Assembly: GCA_050743075.1 (NCBI GenBank)
Contig: JBOGDS010000006.1
Span: 6,332-70,331 of the forward strand
Direction of reading: 5' to 3'
Source of the DNA: JBOGDS01 sp050743075
GTDB taxonomy: Bacteria; Actinomycetota; Actinomycetes; Jiangellales; Jiangellaceae
Length of the DNA stretch: 64,000 bases
In this document: positions 1 to 8,249 of the stretch, piece by piece
Numbering within the stretch: position 1 is the stretch's first letter
How the letters are laid out: each line of letters opens with the position of its first letter
The notes under the pieces: generated by a model
What the model was told of the DNA's origin: nothing
Seen by the model: the letters and a program-made list of their open reading frames with translations, nothing else
The model's database searches: none
Made by a program: the position numbers and the translations under genes

Positions 1-43
1 TCATGGTGGCCGCAATCAATGACGTGATTCGCAACGCGTCCAT
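1..43 (-). CDS. Possible 5' end of a gene leaving the window on the left
   Basis: On the - strand a GGGAGG ribosome-binding sequence (54 to 49) is followed after 5 nt by an ATG at 43, and the frame then stays open to the edge with a short hydrophobic stretch (MDALRITSLIAATM). It would lie 140 nt downstream of the alpha-glucosidase on the same strand. Only 14 codons are visible, so the product cannot be named and the call rests on the ribosome-binding site alone. Confidence 0.25.
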   Translation of the reverse strand, partial: MDALRITSLIAATM

Positions 44-182
44 CGCATCCTCCCTGCGTCGGGCGAAACGGTAGTGCCCGGGCGCCTGGTGCTCACGGTT
101 CAGCTACGTGCAGCAAGTGAAGTCGGCGCCGTTGAGACCAGCCATGGCCGAGAAGCTCGCATCCATGTTCCTGCGTCCACCG

Positions 183-1838
183 TCAGGTCGCCAGCCAGGC
201 AGCTGTGTCGGCCGGGAGCAGTCCGTCGACGAGAGGTGCGCTGGTCAGCAGTACCCGCGAGTGATCGGGGAGCTCGACCGGGTCCGTGCCCAGGTTGACG
301 GCACATGCGAACTCCGGCTCGCGGGAGAACGCCAGCACGTCCGACTCATGGGCGGTCAGCCAGGTCAGCGCGCCGTCGCCCAGGGCGGGAAGCTCCCGCC
401 TGAGACGGAGGGCCTGGCGGTAGAGCTGGAGCATCGAGATCGGGTCCTCACGCTCCGCCTGGACGGCATAGGCCCCCCAGTCGCGCGGCTGGGGGAGCCA
501 GGAACCGCCGACGCCGAAGCCGTACGACGGCCCGCGGATGGTCCAGGGCAGCGGCACCCGGGAGCCGTCCCGGCCCCGGCGGGTGTACCCGGACCGATGC
601 CAGATCGGGTCCCGCAACGCCGACTCGGGCAGGTCGAGCACCTCCGGCAGGCCCAGTTCCTCACCCTGGTACACGTACGCGCTGCCGGGCAGCGCGAGCA
701 TCAGCATGGCAGCGGCCCGGGCCCGCCGGAGCCCGAGTGCGAGGTCGACCGGGCCGGCGTCGTCGGGACGCTCGACGCCGACCAGGGCTGCCGTCTCCTT
801 GCGGCCGTACCGCGTCGGATGCCGTTCGACGTCGTGGTTGGACAACACCCAGGTGGTCGGTGCGCCGACCGAGCCGAGGGTCGTCGTCGTGGCGTCGATC
901 GTCACCCGGAGCTCGGGTGCGGACCACGGCGCACGCAGGTAGTCGAAGTTGAAGGCGGTGTGCAGCTCGTCCGGTCGGACGTAGCGCGCCAGCCGGTCCG
1001 GCCGGTCGACCCACGCCTCGGCGACGAAGGCGCGCGGCGGGTCGTACGCGTCGGCTACCTCGCGCCACGATCGGTAGATCTCGTGCACGCCGTCGCGATC
1101 CCAGGCCGGGTGGTCGGCGATCCGGAGGGGGTCCAGCACGTCCTCGTCGTCGTAGCCGAGGTCCGGCAGTTCGGGGTGCTTGACCAGCCCGTGCGCCACG
1201 TCGATGCGGAAGCCGTCGACGCCCCGGTCGAACCAGAACCGCAGGATGTCGAGGAACTCCCGCCGGACCTCGGGGTTGGACCAGTCGAGATCGGGCTGCG
1301 TGGCGTCGAACATGTGGAGGTACCACTCACCCGGCGTCCCGTCGCCGTCGTTCACCCGGGTCCACGCCGGGCCGCCGAAGGTGCTCCGCCAGTCGTTCGG
1401 CGGAAGCGAGCCGTCGCCGCGCCCCGCTCGGAAGACGTACCGTGCCCGCTCGGCTGAGCCGGGTTCCGCCGCCAATGCCGCCGCGAACCACGGATGCCGA
1501 TGGGAGGTGTGGTTGGGGACGACGTCGAGGATGACGCGCAGGCCCAGCGCGTGCGCGTCGCGGACGAGCGCGTCGGCGCCGGTCAGCGTGCCGAACTCGG
1601 GCGCGACGTCGCGGAAGTCGGCGACGTCGTAACCGCCGTCGTTCATCGGCGACGGGTACCACGGTGTGATCCACAGCGCGTCGACGCCGAGGTCGCGCAG
1701 GTAGAGGAGCCGGCTGCGGATGCCGGCGATGTCGCCGACGCCGTCACCCGTTCCGTCGGCGAACGAGCGGATGTAGACCTGGTAGATGACGGCGTCGCGC
1801 CACCAGTCGGGTCGAGGCTGGACCACCGGGCTACTCAC
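183..1838 (-). CDS. GH13 alpha-glucosidase (oligo-1,6-glucosidase type)
   Basis: This cytoplasmic exo-acting glycosidase of about 551 residues is expected to release glucose from maltose, isomaltose or short oligosaccharides. The barrel starts with DWWRDAVIYQVYIRSFADG. GH13 signatures follow in order: VILDVVPNHTS, GFRIDVAHG with the nucleophile Asp near residue 213, FVAEAWVDRP with the acid Glu, and SNHDVERHP with the transition-state Asp. The GTG start at 1838 was chosen because it overlaps the haemoglobin stop (GTGA) and places the family's usual N-terminus; the open frame upstream is not GH13-like. No signal peptide is seen. Sugar specificity within GH13 cannot be set from sequence alone. 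Confidence 0.93.
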   Translation of the reverse strand: MSSPVVQPRPDWWRDAVIYQVYIRSFADGTGDGVGDIAGIRSRLLYLRDLGVDALWITPWYPSPMNDGGYDVADFRDVAPEFGTLTGADALVRDAHALGLRVILDVVPNHTSHRHPWFAAALAAEPGSAERARYVFRAGRGDGSLPPNDWRSTFGGPAWTRVNDGDGTPGEWYLHMFDATQPDLDWSNPEVRREFLDILRFWFDRGVDGFRIDVAHGLVKHPELPDLGYDDEDVLDPLRIADHPAWDRDGVHEIYRSWREVADAYDPPRAFVAEAWVDRPDRLARYVRPDELHTAFNFDYLRAPWSAPELRVTIDATTTTLGSVGAPTTWVLSNHDVERHPTRYGRKETAALVGVERPDDAGPVDLALGLRRARAAAMLMLALPGSAYVYQGEELGLPEVLDLPESALRDPIWHRSGYTRRGRDGSRVPLPWTIRGPSYGFGVGGSWLPQPRDWGAYAVQAEREDPISMLQLYRQALRLRRELPALGDGALTWLTAHESDVLAFSREPEFACAVNLGTDPVELPDHSRVLLTSAPLVDGLLPADTAAWLAT

Positions 1839-2224
1839 TCCTCGAACGTGTTGACCAGCGAGTGCGCGGCTCGCTGGAGGTAGTCCCACAGCATCGCGTG
1901 CTGGTCCGGCGGCAGCCCCAACGACTCGACGGCGATGCGCATGTGGTGCAGCCACCGGTCGCGGGCCTCGGGGTTGACCTTGAACCCCGCGTGGCGCATC
2001 CGCAGCCGGGGATGGCCGCGCTGCTCGGAGTAGGTGGTCGGCCCTCCCCAGTACTGCTCCAGGAACATCCGCAGCCGGGTCTCCGCGCTGCGCAGGTCGG
2101 GTTCCGGGTACAGCGGCCGGAGCACGGGGTCGTCGACGACACCCTGGTAGAACCGGTGCACGAGCCGCCGGAACGTCTCGTGCCCGCCGACAGCGTCGTA
2201 GAAGGTCTCCACCTGCTCGCTCAC
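1835..2224 (-). CDS. glbO: Group II truncated haemoglobin (trHbO)
   Basis: A 129-residue 2-on-2 globin that binds haem and is associated with oxygen, NO or peroxide chemistry. It carries the group II pattern: FYDAVGG at the N-terminus, Tyr B10 in RFYQGV, Tyr CD1 in PLYPEPDL, the block RMFLEQYWGGPTTYSEQRGH, and Trp G8 in DRWLHHM. The length equals that of mycobacterial GlbO. The GTG at 2224 starts the conserved SEQVETFYDAVGG; upstream in-frame sequence is Arg/Ala-rich non-family sequence. Its stop overlaps the start of the alpha-glucosidase, so the two are probably co-transcribed. Confidence 0.95.
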   Translation of the reverse strand: MSEQVETFYDAVGGHETFRRLVHRFYQGVVDDPVLRPLYPEPDLRSAETRLRMFLEQYWGGPTTYSEQRGHPRLRMRHAGFKVNPEARDRWLHHMRIAVESLGLPPDQHAMLWDYLQRAAHSLVNTFEE

Positions 2225-2328
2225 GGCTGCATTCTCGCAAGCGGCGGTGACCGCCCTCGCGCCCCCCGTCCGCGACGCGGCAGGATGGGAACGTCCCGCG
2301 ACACCGACCGTTACGTGGAGGGCAACAC

Positions 2329-2754
2329 ATGGCCGCGACCCGTACCGCCACGACCCGCTGGGAAGGCTCATTGTTCGAGGGCTCCGGCCAGGTGACGCTC
2401 GAGTCCTCCAAGCTGGGGACGTATGAGGTCACCTGGGCCGCCCGGACCGAACAGCCCGACGGCCGCACCTCACCGGAGGAGCTGATCGCCGCGGCGCACT
2501 CGTCGTGCTTCTCGATGGCGTTGTCGAACGGGCTGGCGAAGGCGGGTAGCCCGCCGGCCTCGCTGCAGACCAGCGCCGACGTCACGTTCCAGCCGGGCAC
2601 CGGCATCACGGGCATCCACCTCACCGTGCGCGGCGACGTTCCCGGCATGAGCGCCGACGACTTCGTCGCCGCGGCAGAAGCCGCCAAGGAGGGTTGCCCC
2701 GTGAGCCAGGCCCTGAAGGCGACGCCTATCACGCTGGACGCGGCGCTCGCCTGA
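2329..2754 (+). CDS. OsmC-family peroxiredoxin
   Basis: A 141-residue OsmC/Ohr-fold protein that probably reduces organic hydroperoxides with a thiol pair. The peroxidatic Cys is at residue 60 (AHSSCFSM) and the resolving Cys at 123 (EGCPVS), both in the expected sequence contexts. The N-terminal half shows the strand pattern ARTEQPDGRTSPEELIAAAH typical of the OsmC subgroup. It is divergent from glbO, with about 100 nt between the starts, so the pair may form an oxidative or nitrosative stress locus; that link is inference. Confidence 0.93.
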   Translation: MAATRTATTRWEGSLFEGSGQVTLESSKLGTYEVTWAARTEQPDGRTSPEELIAAAHSSCFSMALSNGLAKAGSPPASLQTSADVTFQPGTGITGIHLTVRGDVPGMSADDFVAAAEAAKEGCPVSQALKATPITLDAALA

Positions 2755-2759
2755 CGGCC

Positions 2760-3683
2760 TCAGGCCGCCGGAGGCGGCGGAGATGGCTGCGGGTGCGCGA
2801 TCGCGATGCCTTCGGCGTCGAACGCCCGCTTGATCCGCTCCCGCAGCTCGCGCGCCAGTTTCCACTGTTCCAGCGGTTCGGTCTTGACCACGAGCCGCAG
2901 GACCACGGCGTCGGCGGCGAGCGCCTCGACGCCCCAGACCTCCGGCTCCTCCAGCACGTGCCGGCCCCACTCCGGGTCAGCCGCGACGTCACGGGCCACC
3001 TGCTCGAGGAGCGTGCGGGCACGCTCGGTGTCCGCCCCGTAGGTGATCCGGACGTCGAGCACGGCCCGCGCCCAGCCGTGGCTGGAGTTGCCGACCCGGA
3101 TCACCTCACCGTTGCGGACGTACCAGACGGTGCCGTCGACGGAACGCAGGCGGGTGACCCGCAGCCCGACGGCTTCGACGGTGCCTGTCGCCTCGCCCAT
3201 GTCGATGACGTCGCCGACACCGTACTGGTCCTCCAGCAGCATGAAGATGCCGGACAGGAAGTCCTTGACCAGGTTCTGGGCACCGAAGCCGAGCGCGACT
3301 CCGGCGATGCCGGCGGACGCCAGCAGCGGTCCTACCGGGTAGCCCAGGATGTCGAGCACCATCACCACGACGATGGTCCAGATGACGGCCGTCACGATGC
3401 TCTTCAGCAGGGATCCGAGCGTCGTGGCGCGCAGGGCCCGGCGCTCGGAGTAGACACCGGTCCCGCCGAACACCATGTGGGCGGCGCGCCGGGAACCCAG
3501 TACCCGCGTTGGCGGCTCGGCCCGGGCTGCTCGGGCGACCAGCCGGTCGATGACCCGGTGAACCGCAAACCGGATGAGAACGGCGAGCAGCACCAGGACG
3601 ATCAGCTTCAGCGGGTTGCCGAGCAGCACGTCACCCCACCACTCGGCACTGAAGCGCTCGGGCTCCTCCTGCGTCCGGATCAT
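2760..3683 (-). CDS. Small-conductance mechanosensitive channel (MscS family)
   Basis: An inner-membrane channel of about 307 residues that opens on membrane tension to release solutes on osmotic downshock. After an N-terminal hydrophobic helix (LKLIVLVLLAVLIRF) and a second one (SIVTAVIWTIVVVMVLDILG) comes the pore-lining TM3-like segment GIAGVALGFGAQNLVKDF followed by FMLLEDQYGVGDVID, the diagnostic MscS beta-domain entry. The tail is Pro-rich. ATG 3683 is chosen because upstream sequence is low-complexity. It runs convergently with the OsmC gene, 5 nt apart. Confidence 0.92.
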   Translation of the reverse strand: MIRTQEEPERFSAEWWGDVLLGNPLKLIVLVLLAVLIRFAVHRVIDRLVARAARAEPPTRVLGSRRAAHMVFGGTGVYSERRALRATTLGSLLKSIVTAVIWTIVVVMVLDILGYPVGPLLASAGIAGVALGFGAQNLVKDFLSGIFMLLEDQYGVGDVIDMGEATGTVEAVGLRVTRLRSVDGTVWYVRNGEVIRVGNSSHGWARAVLDVRITYGADTERARTLLEQVARDVAADPEWGRHVLEEPEVWGVEALAADAVVLRLVVKTEPLEQWKLARELRERIKRAFDAEGIAIAHPQPSPPPPAA

Positions 3684-3694
3684 GTCCGGCAACG

Positions 3695-5431
3695 CTAGCC
3701 GAGTTGTGCGGCGAGGAACGCGAGCTGGTCGGCTGCCAGGTCCACGGTTCGCGACACGGCGCGGGCGCCGTGCCCGACCTCGCCCGCGGACCGGATCAGG
3801 ACCGGTCCACCGGTGGAGGCCGCCTGCAGTGCCGCACACATCTTCCGCGCGTGCATCGGGTCGACGCAGGTGTCGCCGTCGAACACCGTGAACAGCACCG
3901 ACGGGTAGGCGACGCCCTCACGGACGTGGTGGTACGGCGAGTAGGAGAGCAGCCGCCGTTGGAGCCGCCGTAGACGGCCAGCTGTTCGGTGGTCGACCAG
4001 CCTTGCTCGACGAGATACTCCGCCGCCGCGTGGAAGTCGTCGAAGACGTTCTGCTTGCGTTCGCGCATGCCGGCGCGGTGCCAGGTCTCACCCTCCTCCG
4101 AACCGCCCCGCAGGTTGGCCACGGCCCAGACACCGCCGGCCTCGACCCAGGCCAGGATGCTGGCCGAGTACGCCGGCGTCCATGGAACGTTGACCCGCCG
4201 TAGCCGTAGAGGACGGCCGGGCGGGGTCGTGCGCCGTCGTCGGACGGTGCCACGACGACCATGCGGACCTCGGTGCCGTCCTTCGAACGGTATGTGACCT
4301 GGCGGGAGCTGACGGCGGGTACGTCAACGGTGCCCGGACTGTCCGCCCAGGTGGCTACGGCGCCCGTGTGGGCGTCGTAGTTGCAGTACCCGGACCGGGG
4401 TCGTGTGGTCGGTGTAGCTGAACCACGCCTCGTGGCCGCCCTCGGGACGCTCGGAGAGCCCGCCGACGCTGCCGAGCCCGGGAAGGTCGATCATCCCCAG
4501 CCGTTCTCCACCGGCGGTGTCGTGCACGCTCAGCTCCGAGATGGCGTGCCGGGTCCAGCTCGCCACGAGGATCGGGCGGTCGAGGTCGTCGAGGACGGCG
4601 AAGTCCTCCAGGACGGCTTCCGGTCCTCGGCCAGCAGGTCCTGCCAGTGCTCTGGATCCGGTCGCGCCGGGTCCGCCGCGGACCTGGACCGGCCGCAGTT
4701 GCGGCATCGCGGCATCCGCCGTCGTCAGGTCAGCCAGCCACAGGTCGTTGCGCGGAGCTGTTCCCTGCGAAGAGGTCACGATCAGCCAGTGTCCGTCGTG
4801 GCTGACCGACGCACCGTAGTAGTTGGTCTTGTCCAGGCCGTGGCCGAAGACCTCGACATCCTCCGTGAGGTCGGCGCCGAGCCGCCGTGCGTAGTAGAAC
4901 GCCTTGCCGTCGGGTAGCCAGGCGACGGGGGAGTAGCGTGCCCGGTCGATCGGGCCGTCGACGTCCTGCCCCGTCGCCACGTCGAGCACGCGGAGCACCG
5001 ATTCCTCGGTTCCCCCGCGGAGAGCTGATAGGCGAACAGGTCGCCGTCCTTCGACGGCTGCCACGCGTCCAGCGTGGTCGCTCCGGTGTGGTCGACGGCA
5101 ATCGGGTCGACCAGGACGCGCTCGCGGCCGTCGGGGTCGACGCTCAGCAGGACGGCGTGCTCCTGGTCGGCCGTTCGTCGGGTGTGGAAGGCGCGGTCGC
5201 CCCGCCAGGCGGGCGTCCCGACCCGGAGCGCAGCAGCTGGGTGAGCCGGCCGCGAAATGCCCCCAACGTGTCCCAGCGTTGCCGGTGTCGGGTCAGCAGG
5301 TCCGCCTGCGCCCTCGACCACGCGACCGTGGCTTCGGCGGTGGGGTCTTCGAGCAGCCGGTACGAATCGGAGATCGTCACGCCGGGCAGGACGTCGGCGT
5401 CGTCGCCGCGAGGTGCGCGCGGGTAGGTCAC
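3695..5431 (-). pseudogene. Decayed prolyl oligopeptidase (S9A)
   Basis: Pieces of one S9A serine peptidase lie in order but in different frames. VTYPRAPRGDD starts at GTG 5431. The frame changes near 5215, near 5010, near 4381 and near 4190, and again after the nucleophile motif YGGSNGG near 3950. The sequence then jumps directly to LLSYSPYHHVREG, so roughly 45-50 residues that normally separate these two blocks in the alpha/beta-hydrolase domain are missing. The terminal blocks with the Asp (DGDTCVDPMHARKM) and the catalytic His (EVGHG) remain. Several frameshifts plus a deletion make loss of function near certain unless the read is poor. Family identity is clear. Confidence 0.88.
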
Positions 5432-5457
5432 GTCGGCCGAATCTAGGAATCCCCTGG

Positions 5458-5506
5458 TGATCACCGGCACTTTGGGGCCTGTCCGGCCGGAAAGTGCCGG
5501 TGATCA
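5458..5506. repeat. Intergenic inverted repeat, TGATCA family, copy 1
   Basis: Perfect 16-bp arms (TGATCACCGGCACTTT at 5458-5473 and its reverse complement at 5491-5506) flank a 17-nt GC-rich spacer. It lies between the divergent starts of the decayed peptidase and the DUF3467 gene. Thirteen of the first 14 arm bases match the repeat at 57282-57330. Since this copy sits between divergent genes, a plain terminator role is unlikely here. Confidence 0.85.
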
Positions 5507-5529
5507 TCGGGAGGGGGCATCCTGGCGGC

Positions 5530-5841
5530 ATGACCCAGCCGCAGATGCGGGTATCGATGCCCGACGAACACGTTCCCGGTGTCTATGCCGATTTCGTGAG
5601 CGTGTGGCACACGAACGACGTGTTCACGTTCGACTTCGCGGCGCTGGCCCGGCCGCCTTCCGTGGTCGAGGGCGACGACGGCAAGCGGGTGACGACTGCG
5701 CAGGCGCAGATCGTGGCGCGGGTCCGGGTTCCGCCCAGCCAGGTCTTCGAGATCATGAAGGCACTGGAGCGGCAGCTGACCGCCTGGGAGCAGGAGACCG
5801 CGCGCCGGCCCCGCCCGGCGCAGCCTCCCGAGCAGAGCTGA
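5530..5841 (+). CDS. DUF3467 family protein
   Basis: A 103-residue cytosolic protein with the DUF3467 pattern: an N-terminal VPGVYADFVSVWHTNDVFTF that aligns with the family's beta-strand region, then a VRVPPSQVFEIMKALERQL helix. Family function is unknown. ATG 5530 gives the usual length; an upstream in-frame start would lie in the inverted repeat. The C-terminus is Pro/Arg-rich. It stands alone, convergent with the GNAT gene 7 nt away. Confidence 0.8.
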   Translation: MTQPQMRVSMPDEHVPGVYADFVSVWHTNDVFTFDFAALARPPSVVEGDDGKRVTTAQAQIVARVRVPPSQVFEIMKALERQLTAWEQETARRPRPAQPPEQS

Positions 5842-5848
5842 GTGCCGG

Positions 5849-6136
5849 TCACAATGCGATCAGGCCGGCGTTCGTCGGTCTGTAGCCGCAGCAGCCGAAG
5901 TAGAACGCGCGCACGTGGTCGTCGAAGTCGACGTGGAGCCACTCGCAGCCGGCGGCACTGGCCTCCCGCTCGGCCACGGCGAGCAGCTCGGTGCCGACCC
6001 CTTGTCGCCGCACCCTGCCCGCTACGAGCGTGTCGAGGACGAACGCGTGGATCGCACCGTCCCAGGCCACGTCGACGAAGCCGACGAGCTCACCGCCCTG
6101 CCGGGCACAGACCCAGCCGAGGCTGTGGCGGCTCAC
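5849..6136 (-). CDS. Short GNAT-family N-acetyltransferase
   Basis: A 95-residue protein with the core of a GNAT fold: the beta-4 segment (GFVDVAWDGAIHAFVLDTLV), the acetyl-CoA pyrophosphate loop as RVRRQGVGTELL, and the closing FYFGCCGYRP. A complete GNAT domain needs about 140 residues, and the usual N-terminal strand and helices before residue 10 are lacking. It may therefore be a minimal family member or an N-terminally truncated copy. It follows the SRPBCC gene on the same strand by 30 nt. The substrate is not predictable. Confidence 0.7.
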   Translation of the reverse strand: MSRHSLGWVCARQGGELVGFVDVAWDGAIHAFVLDTLVAGRVRRQGVGTELLAVAEREASAAGCEWLHVDFDDHVRAFYFGCCGYRPTNAGLIAL

Positions 6137-6166
6137 GAAGCCCCCGCGCCCGCTCCCGCCCGTTCC

Positions 6167-6910
6167 TCAGGCGAACAGCCGGGTGAGCCAGGACTGCCAG
6201 GCGCGCTCAGCCTCGGCGTGCTCCACGTCCGAGAAGATGTGGTGTCCCACGCCGGCCATGCCGCCTCCGCCGACGAACCGGTACAGCGCGTCGGCCGTGC
6301 GCACGCCCAGAAAGCTCGGCACGAGGACGGATTCCACGACTCCCTCGACGGGAGCGGATCCATCCAGGGTGAACTGCACCTTGTCGCCCTCGGCGACCGT
6401 GCCGGACAGCCCGAGGCCGCGCTTGAACCCCTCCCACACGCTGTCCTGATCCGGCTGCTGCGGTCCCCAGGCGGACACGGGCGTTGCTGTCCTGCCGGGG
6501 AAGTAGGTGAGGTACGTACCCAGCGAGCGCAGATACATCGGGTCGCCCTTTTGCAGGGCGTCGTACTCCGACTCCCAGTCGTCACCGCCGAGGAAGCCGT
6601 TGTGCACGAGCCGGACCACGGTGCTGCCCTGGTCACGTCCCTCGACGAGGAACTCGAACGCCATGAACGATCCGTCCTCGCCCTCGGCGCTCCGGTAGAC
6701 CAGCCGGTTCGGTGGGTCCCAGGCGGTGATGGTGGATTCGTCCGTGAAATCGCTGAGCACCATCCGCACCGTGCCGCCCTCACCGGGTTCGACCTCGTTG
6801 CGTCCCATGAACCAGGAGTCGATTCCAGGGCCGGTGGCGATCGCCTCCCACACCTGCTCGGGGGTCGCGTCGACCGTGATCTCGTTGCTGGTCTCGAACT
6901 CGTGGCCCAT
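6167..6910 (-). CDS. SRPBCC (AHSA1-like) domain protein
   Basis: A 247-residue START/Bet v1-fold protein. The AHSA1 opening EITVDATPEQVWEAIATGPGIDSWFMG is followed by FEFLVEGRD and LVHNGFLGGDDWESEYDAL, a hydrophobic ligand-cavity architecture. The C-terminal 90 residues extend beyond a single SRPBCC domain. The ATG at 6910 lies 2 nt from the stop of the ArsR-type regulator, so the two are one operon. ArsR-SRPBCC pairs are common in Actinobacteria, but the ligand is unknown. Confidence 0.88.
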   Translation of the reverse strand: MGHEFETSNEITVDATPEQVWEAIATGPGIDSWFMGRNEVEPGEGGTVRMVLSDFTDESTITAWDPPNRLVYRSAEGEDGSFMAFEFLVEGRDQGSTVVRLVHNGFLGGDDWESEYDALQKGDPMYLRSLGTYLTYFPGRTATPVSAWGPQQPDQDSVWEGFKRGLGLSGTVAEGDKVQFTLDGSAPVEGVVESVLVPSFLGVRTADALYRFVGGGGMAGVGHHIFSDVEHAEAERAWQSWLTRLFA

Positions 6911-6912
6911 CG

Positions 6913-7509
6913 TCAGAGCTCCTTCGTCGTGGTCTTGACACGTGGGTGAACGGCGACGACGACGCGGTGATCGCGGCCGCGTTCGGCGGTCTCGTCGTGG
7001 TACTTGCTGACCAGCGCGGTGACCGCACTCGCCAACTCCTGGGCGAACGCGGCCCGGTCGGCCGCCGTGGCGAACCGCACCTCGCCGTCGATCGCGAACG
7101 TCGCCAGCGGCTTGTGGGCCTTTGTCGCGCCGGTGATGAGCGCACCCACGTCCCGGACCAACCGGCCGGCGACCGCGAGCAACCATCGCGCCGACAGCCG
7201 GTCCGGCGAACGTGCCGGGTCGGGCGCCACCGCGGCCAGCGCGGCCGGCGAGATCACGTACGACGATGCCGTGGCACGCATCACCCGCTCGGTGACGTTG
7301 CCCTTCCGGCGCTCCTCGACCAGCTCGACCAGCCCGTGCTGCTCCAGCGCCCGCAGGTGGTAGTTCACCTTCTGCCGCGCCAGACCGACCCTCGGCGCCA
7401 GCATGGTCGCCGATGCTGGCTCGGCCAGTTCGGCCAGCAGCTGGGCCCGAACCGGATCCAGCGAGACCTCGGCCGCGGCCGGGTCTTCGATCACCGCTAC
7501 GTCGAACAT
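6913..7509 (-). CDS. ArsR-family winged-helix transcriptional regulator
   Basis: A 198-residue DNA-binding protein. The winged helix-turn-helix occupies residues 15-75 (LDPVRAQLLAELAEPASAT, then KVNYHLRALEQHGLVELVEE as the recognition helix and wing). The C-terminal part is alpha-helical and Ala-rich and may bind a ligand or dimerise. No metal-binding Cys motif is seen, so it is not a classical metal sensor. ATG 7509 begins MFDVAVIEDPAAAEVS, usual for this subgroup. It is the first gene of the pair with the SRPBCC protein and is divergent from imuA', 98 nt away. Confidence 0.88.
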   Translation of the reverse strand: MFDVAVIEDPAAAEVSLDPVRAQLLAELAEPASATMLAPRVGLARQKVNYHLRALEQHGLVELVEERRKGNVTERVMRATASSYVISPAALAAVAPDPARSPDRLSARWLLAVAGRLVRDVGALITGATKAHKPLATFAIDGEVRFATAADRAAFAQELASAVTALVSKYHDETAERGRDHRVVVAVHPRVKTTTKEL

Positions 7510-7571
7510 GCCGCCAGCCTTCCACCGACGAAGATTCTTGTCAAGACGGTTCACATTGTCGGATGCCCGCC

Positions 7572-7600
7572 TTGACGTATTCGAACACGTGTTCGATAGT
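7572..7600 (+). promoter_or_regulatory. SOS promoter with perfect LexA box for imuA'-imuB
   Basis: A -35 element TTGACG (7572-7577) and a -10 element GATAGT (7595-7600) are 17 nt apart. Between and touching them lies TCGAACACGTGTTCGA (7581-7596), a perfect palindrome matching the actinobacterial LexA consensus TCGAACNNNNGTTCGA. Bound LexA would cover the spacer and -10. The predicted start of transcription falls at about 7607, at or beside the ATG at 7608, suggesting a leaderless mRNA. Confidence 0.9.
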
Positions 7601-7607
7601 GGGAGGC

Positions 7608-8249
7608 ATGCCAGTCTCCGCGGTCCGCGCCTCCCCGGAGAGGGTGGCGGCAGGGCAGGGGGAGCTGGGTCTGCTGCCGGTGCTTCCTGCACTGCGTGGC
7701 CTGCTACCAGGGCTACGGCGTGGGCAGGTGGTCTCGATCGAAGGCGGGGGGTCACTGGCCCTGGCATTCGCGGCGGGAGCTTCGGCAGAAGGTTCGTGGT
7801 GCGCCGTGGTCGGCATGCCGGACTGCGGTGTGTTGGCCGCGGCTGGGATGGGCGTCGACCTCGCCCGGTTGCTATTGATCGACGAGCCGGGTCCGCGCTG
7901 GGCCGAGGTGGTGGCCACGCTGGTGGGCTCGGTCGAGGTGGTGCTGCTGCGTCCTCCCGTGCGCCCGTCGTCGGTCGAGGTTCGTCGTCTCACCGCACAT
8001 GCCCGCCGGCACGGCGGCGTCCTGGTGGTGGCCGGCGGCTGGACGGGAGCGCCGCTGCGGTTGCGGGTGGTGTCGTCGATCTGGACGGGCCTGGGCGACG
8101 GGCACGGCAACCTGCGGGGCCGCCGGGTCCGGGTGGTGGCGGAAGGGAAGGGTCGTCCAGAGACGGCGTGGTTGTGGCTTCCGGGCCCCGACGGGTCGGT
8201 GGAGGCAGCAGATGTCGCGGTCGACGAGCTGGTCGAGGCGGCAGGGTGA
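7608..8249 (+). CDS. imuA: ImuA'-type mutasome accessory protein
   Basis: A 213-residue RecA-like accessory factor of DNA-damage-induced translesion synthesis. The family acts with ImuB and DnaE2 at stalled forks. The sequence has a RecA-like core without a proper Walker A (RGQVVSIEGGGSLALAFAAG), then WCAVVGMPDCGVLAAAGMGVDLARLLLIDEPG and VEVVLLRPPVRPSSVEVRRL, as in actinobacterial ImuA'. It starts 12 nt after the LexA box and its stop overlaps the imuB start (GTGA), so translation is probably coupled. Identity is supported mainly by fold pattern and context. Confidence 0.87.
   Translation: MPVSAVRASPERVAAGQGELGLLPVLPALRGLLPGLRRGQVVSIEGGGSLALAFAAGASAEGSWCAVVGMPDCGVLAAAGMGVDLARLLLIDEPGPRWAEVVATLVGSVEVVLLRPPVRPSSVEVRRLTAHARRHGGVLVVAGGWTGAPLRLRVVSSIWTGLGDGHGNLRGRRVRVVAEGKGRPETAWLWLPGPDGSVEAADVAVDELVEAAG

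Noticed and set aside
108..1457. 449-codon + strand frame opposite the alpha-glucosidase
   Set aside because: Mirror of a gene with intact GH13 motifs; no plausible start region.
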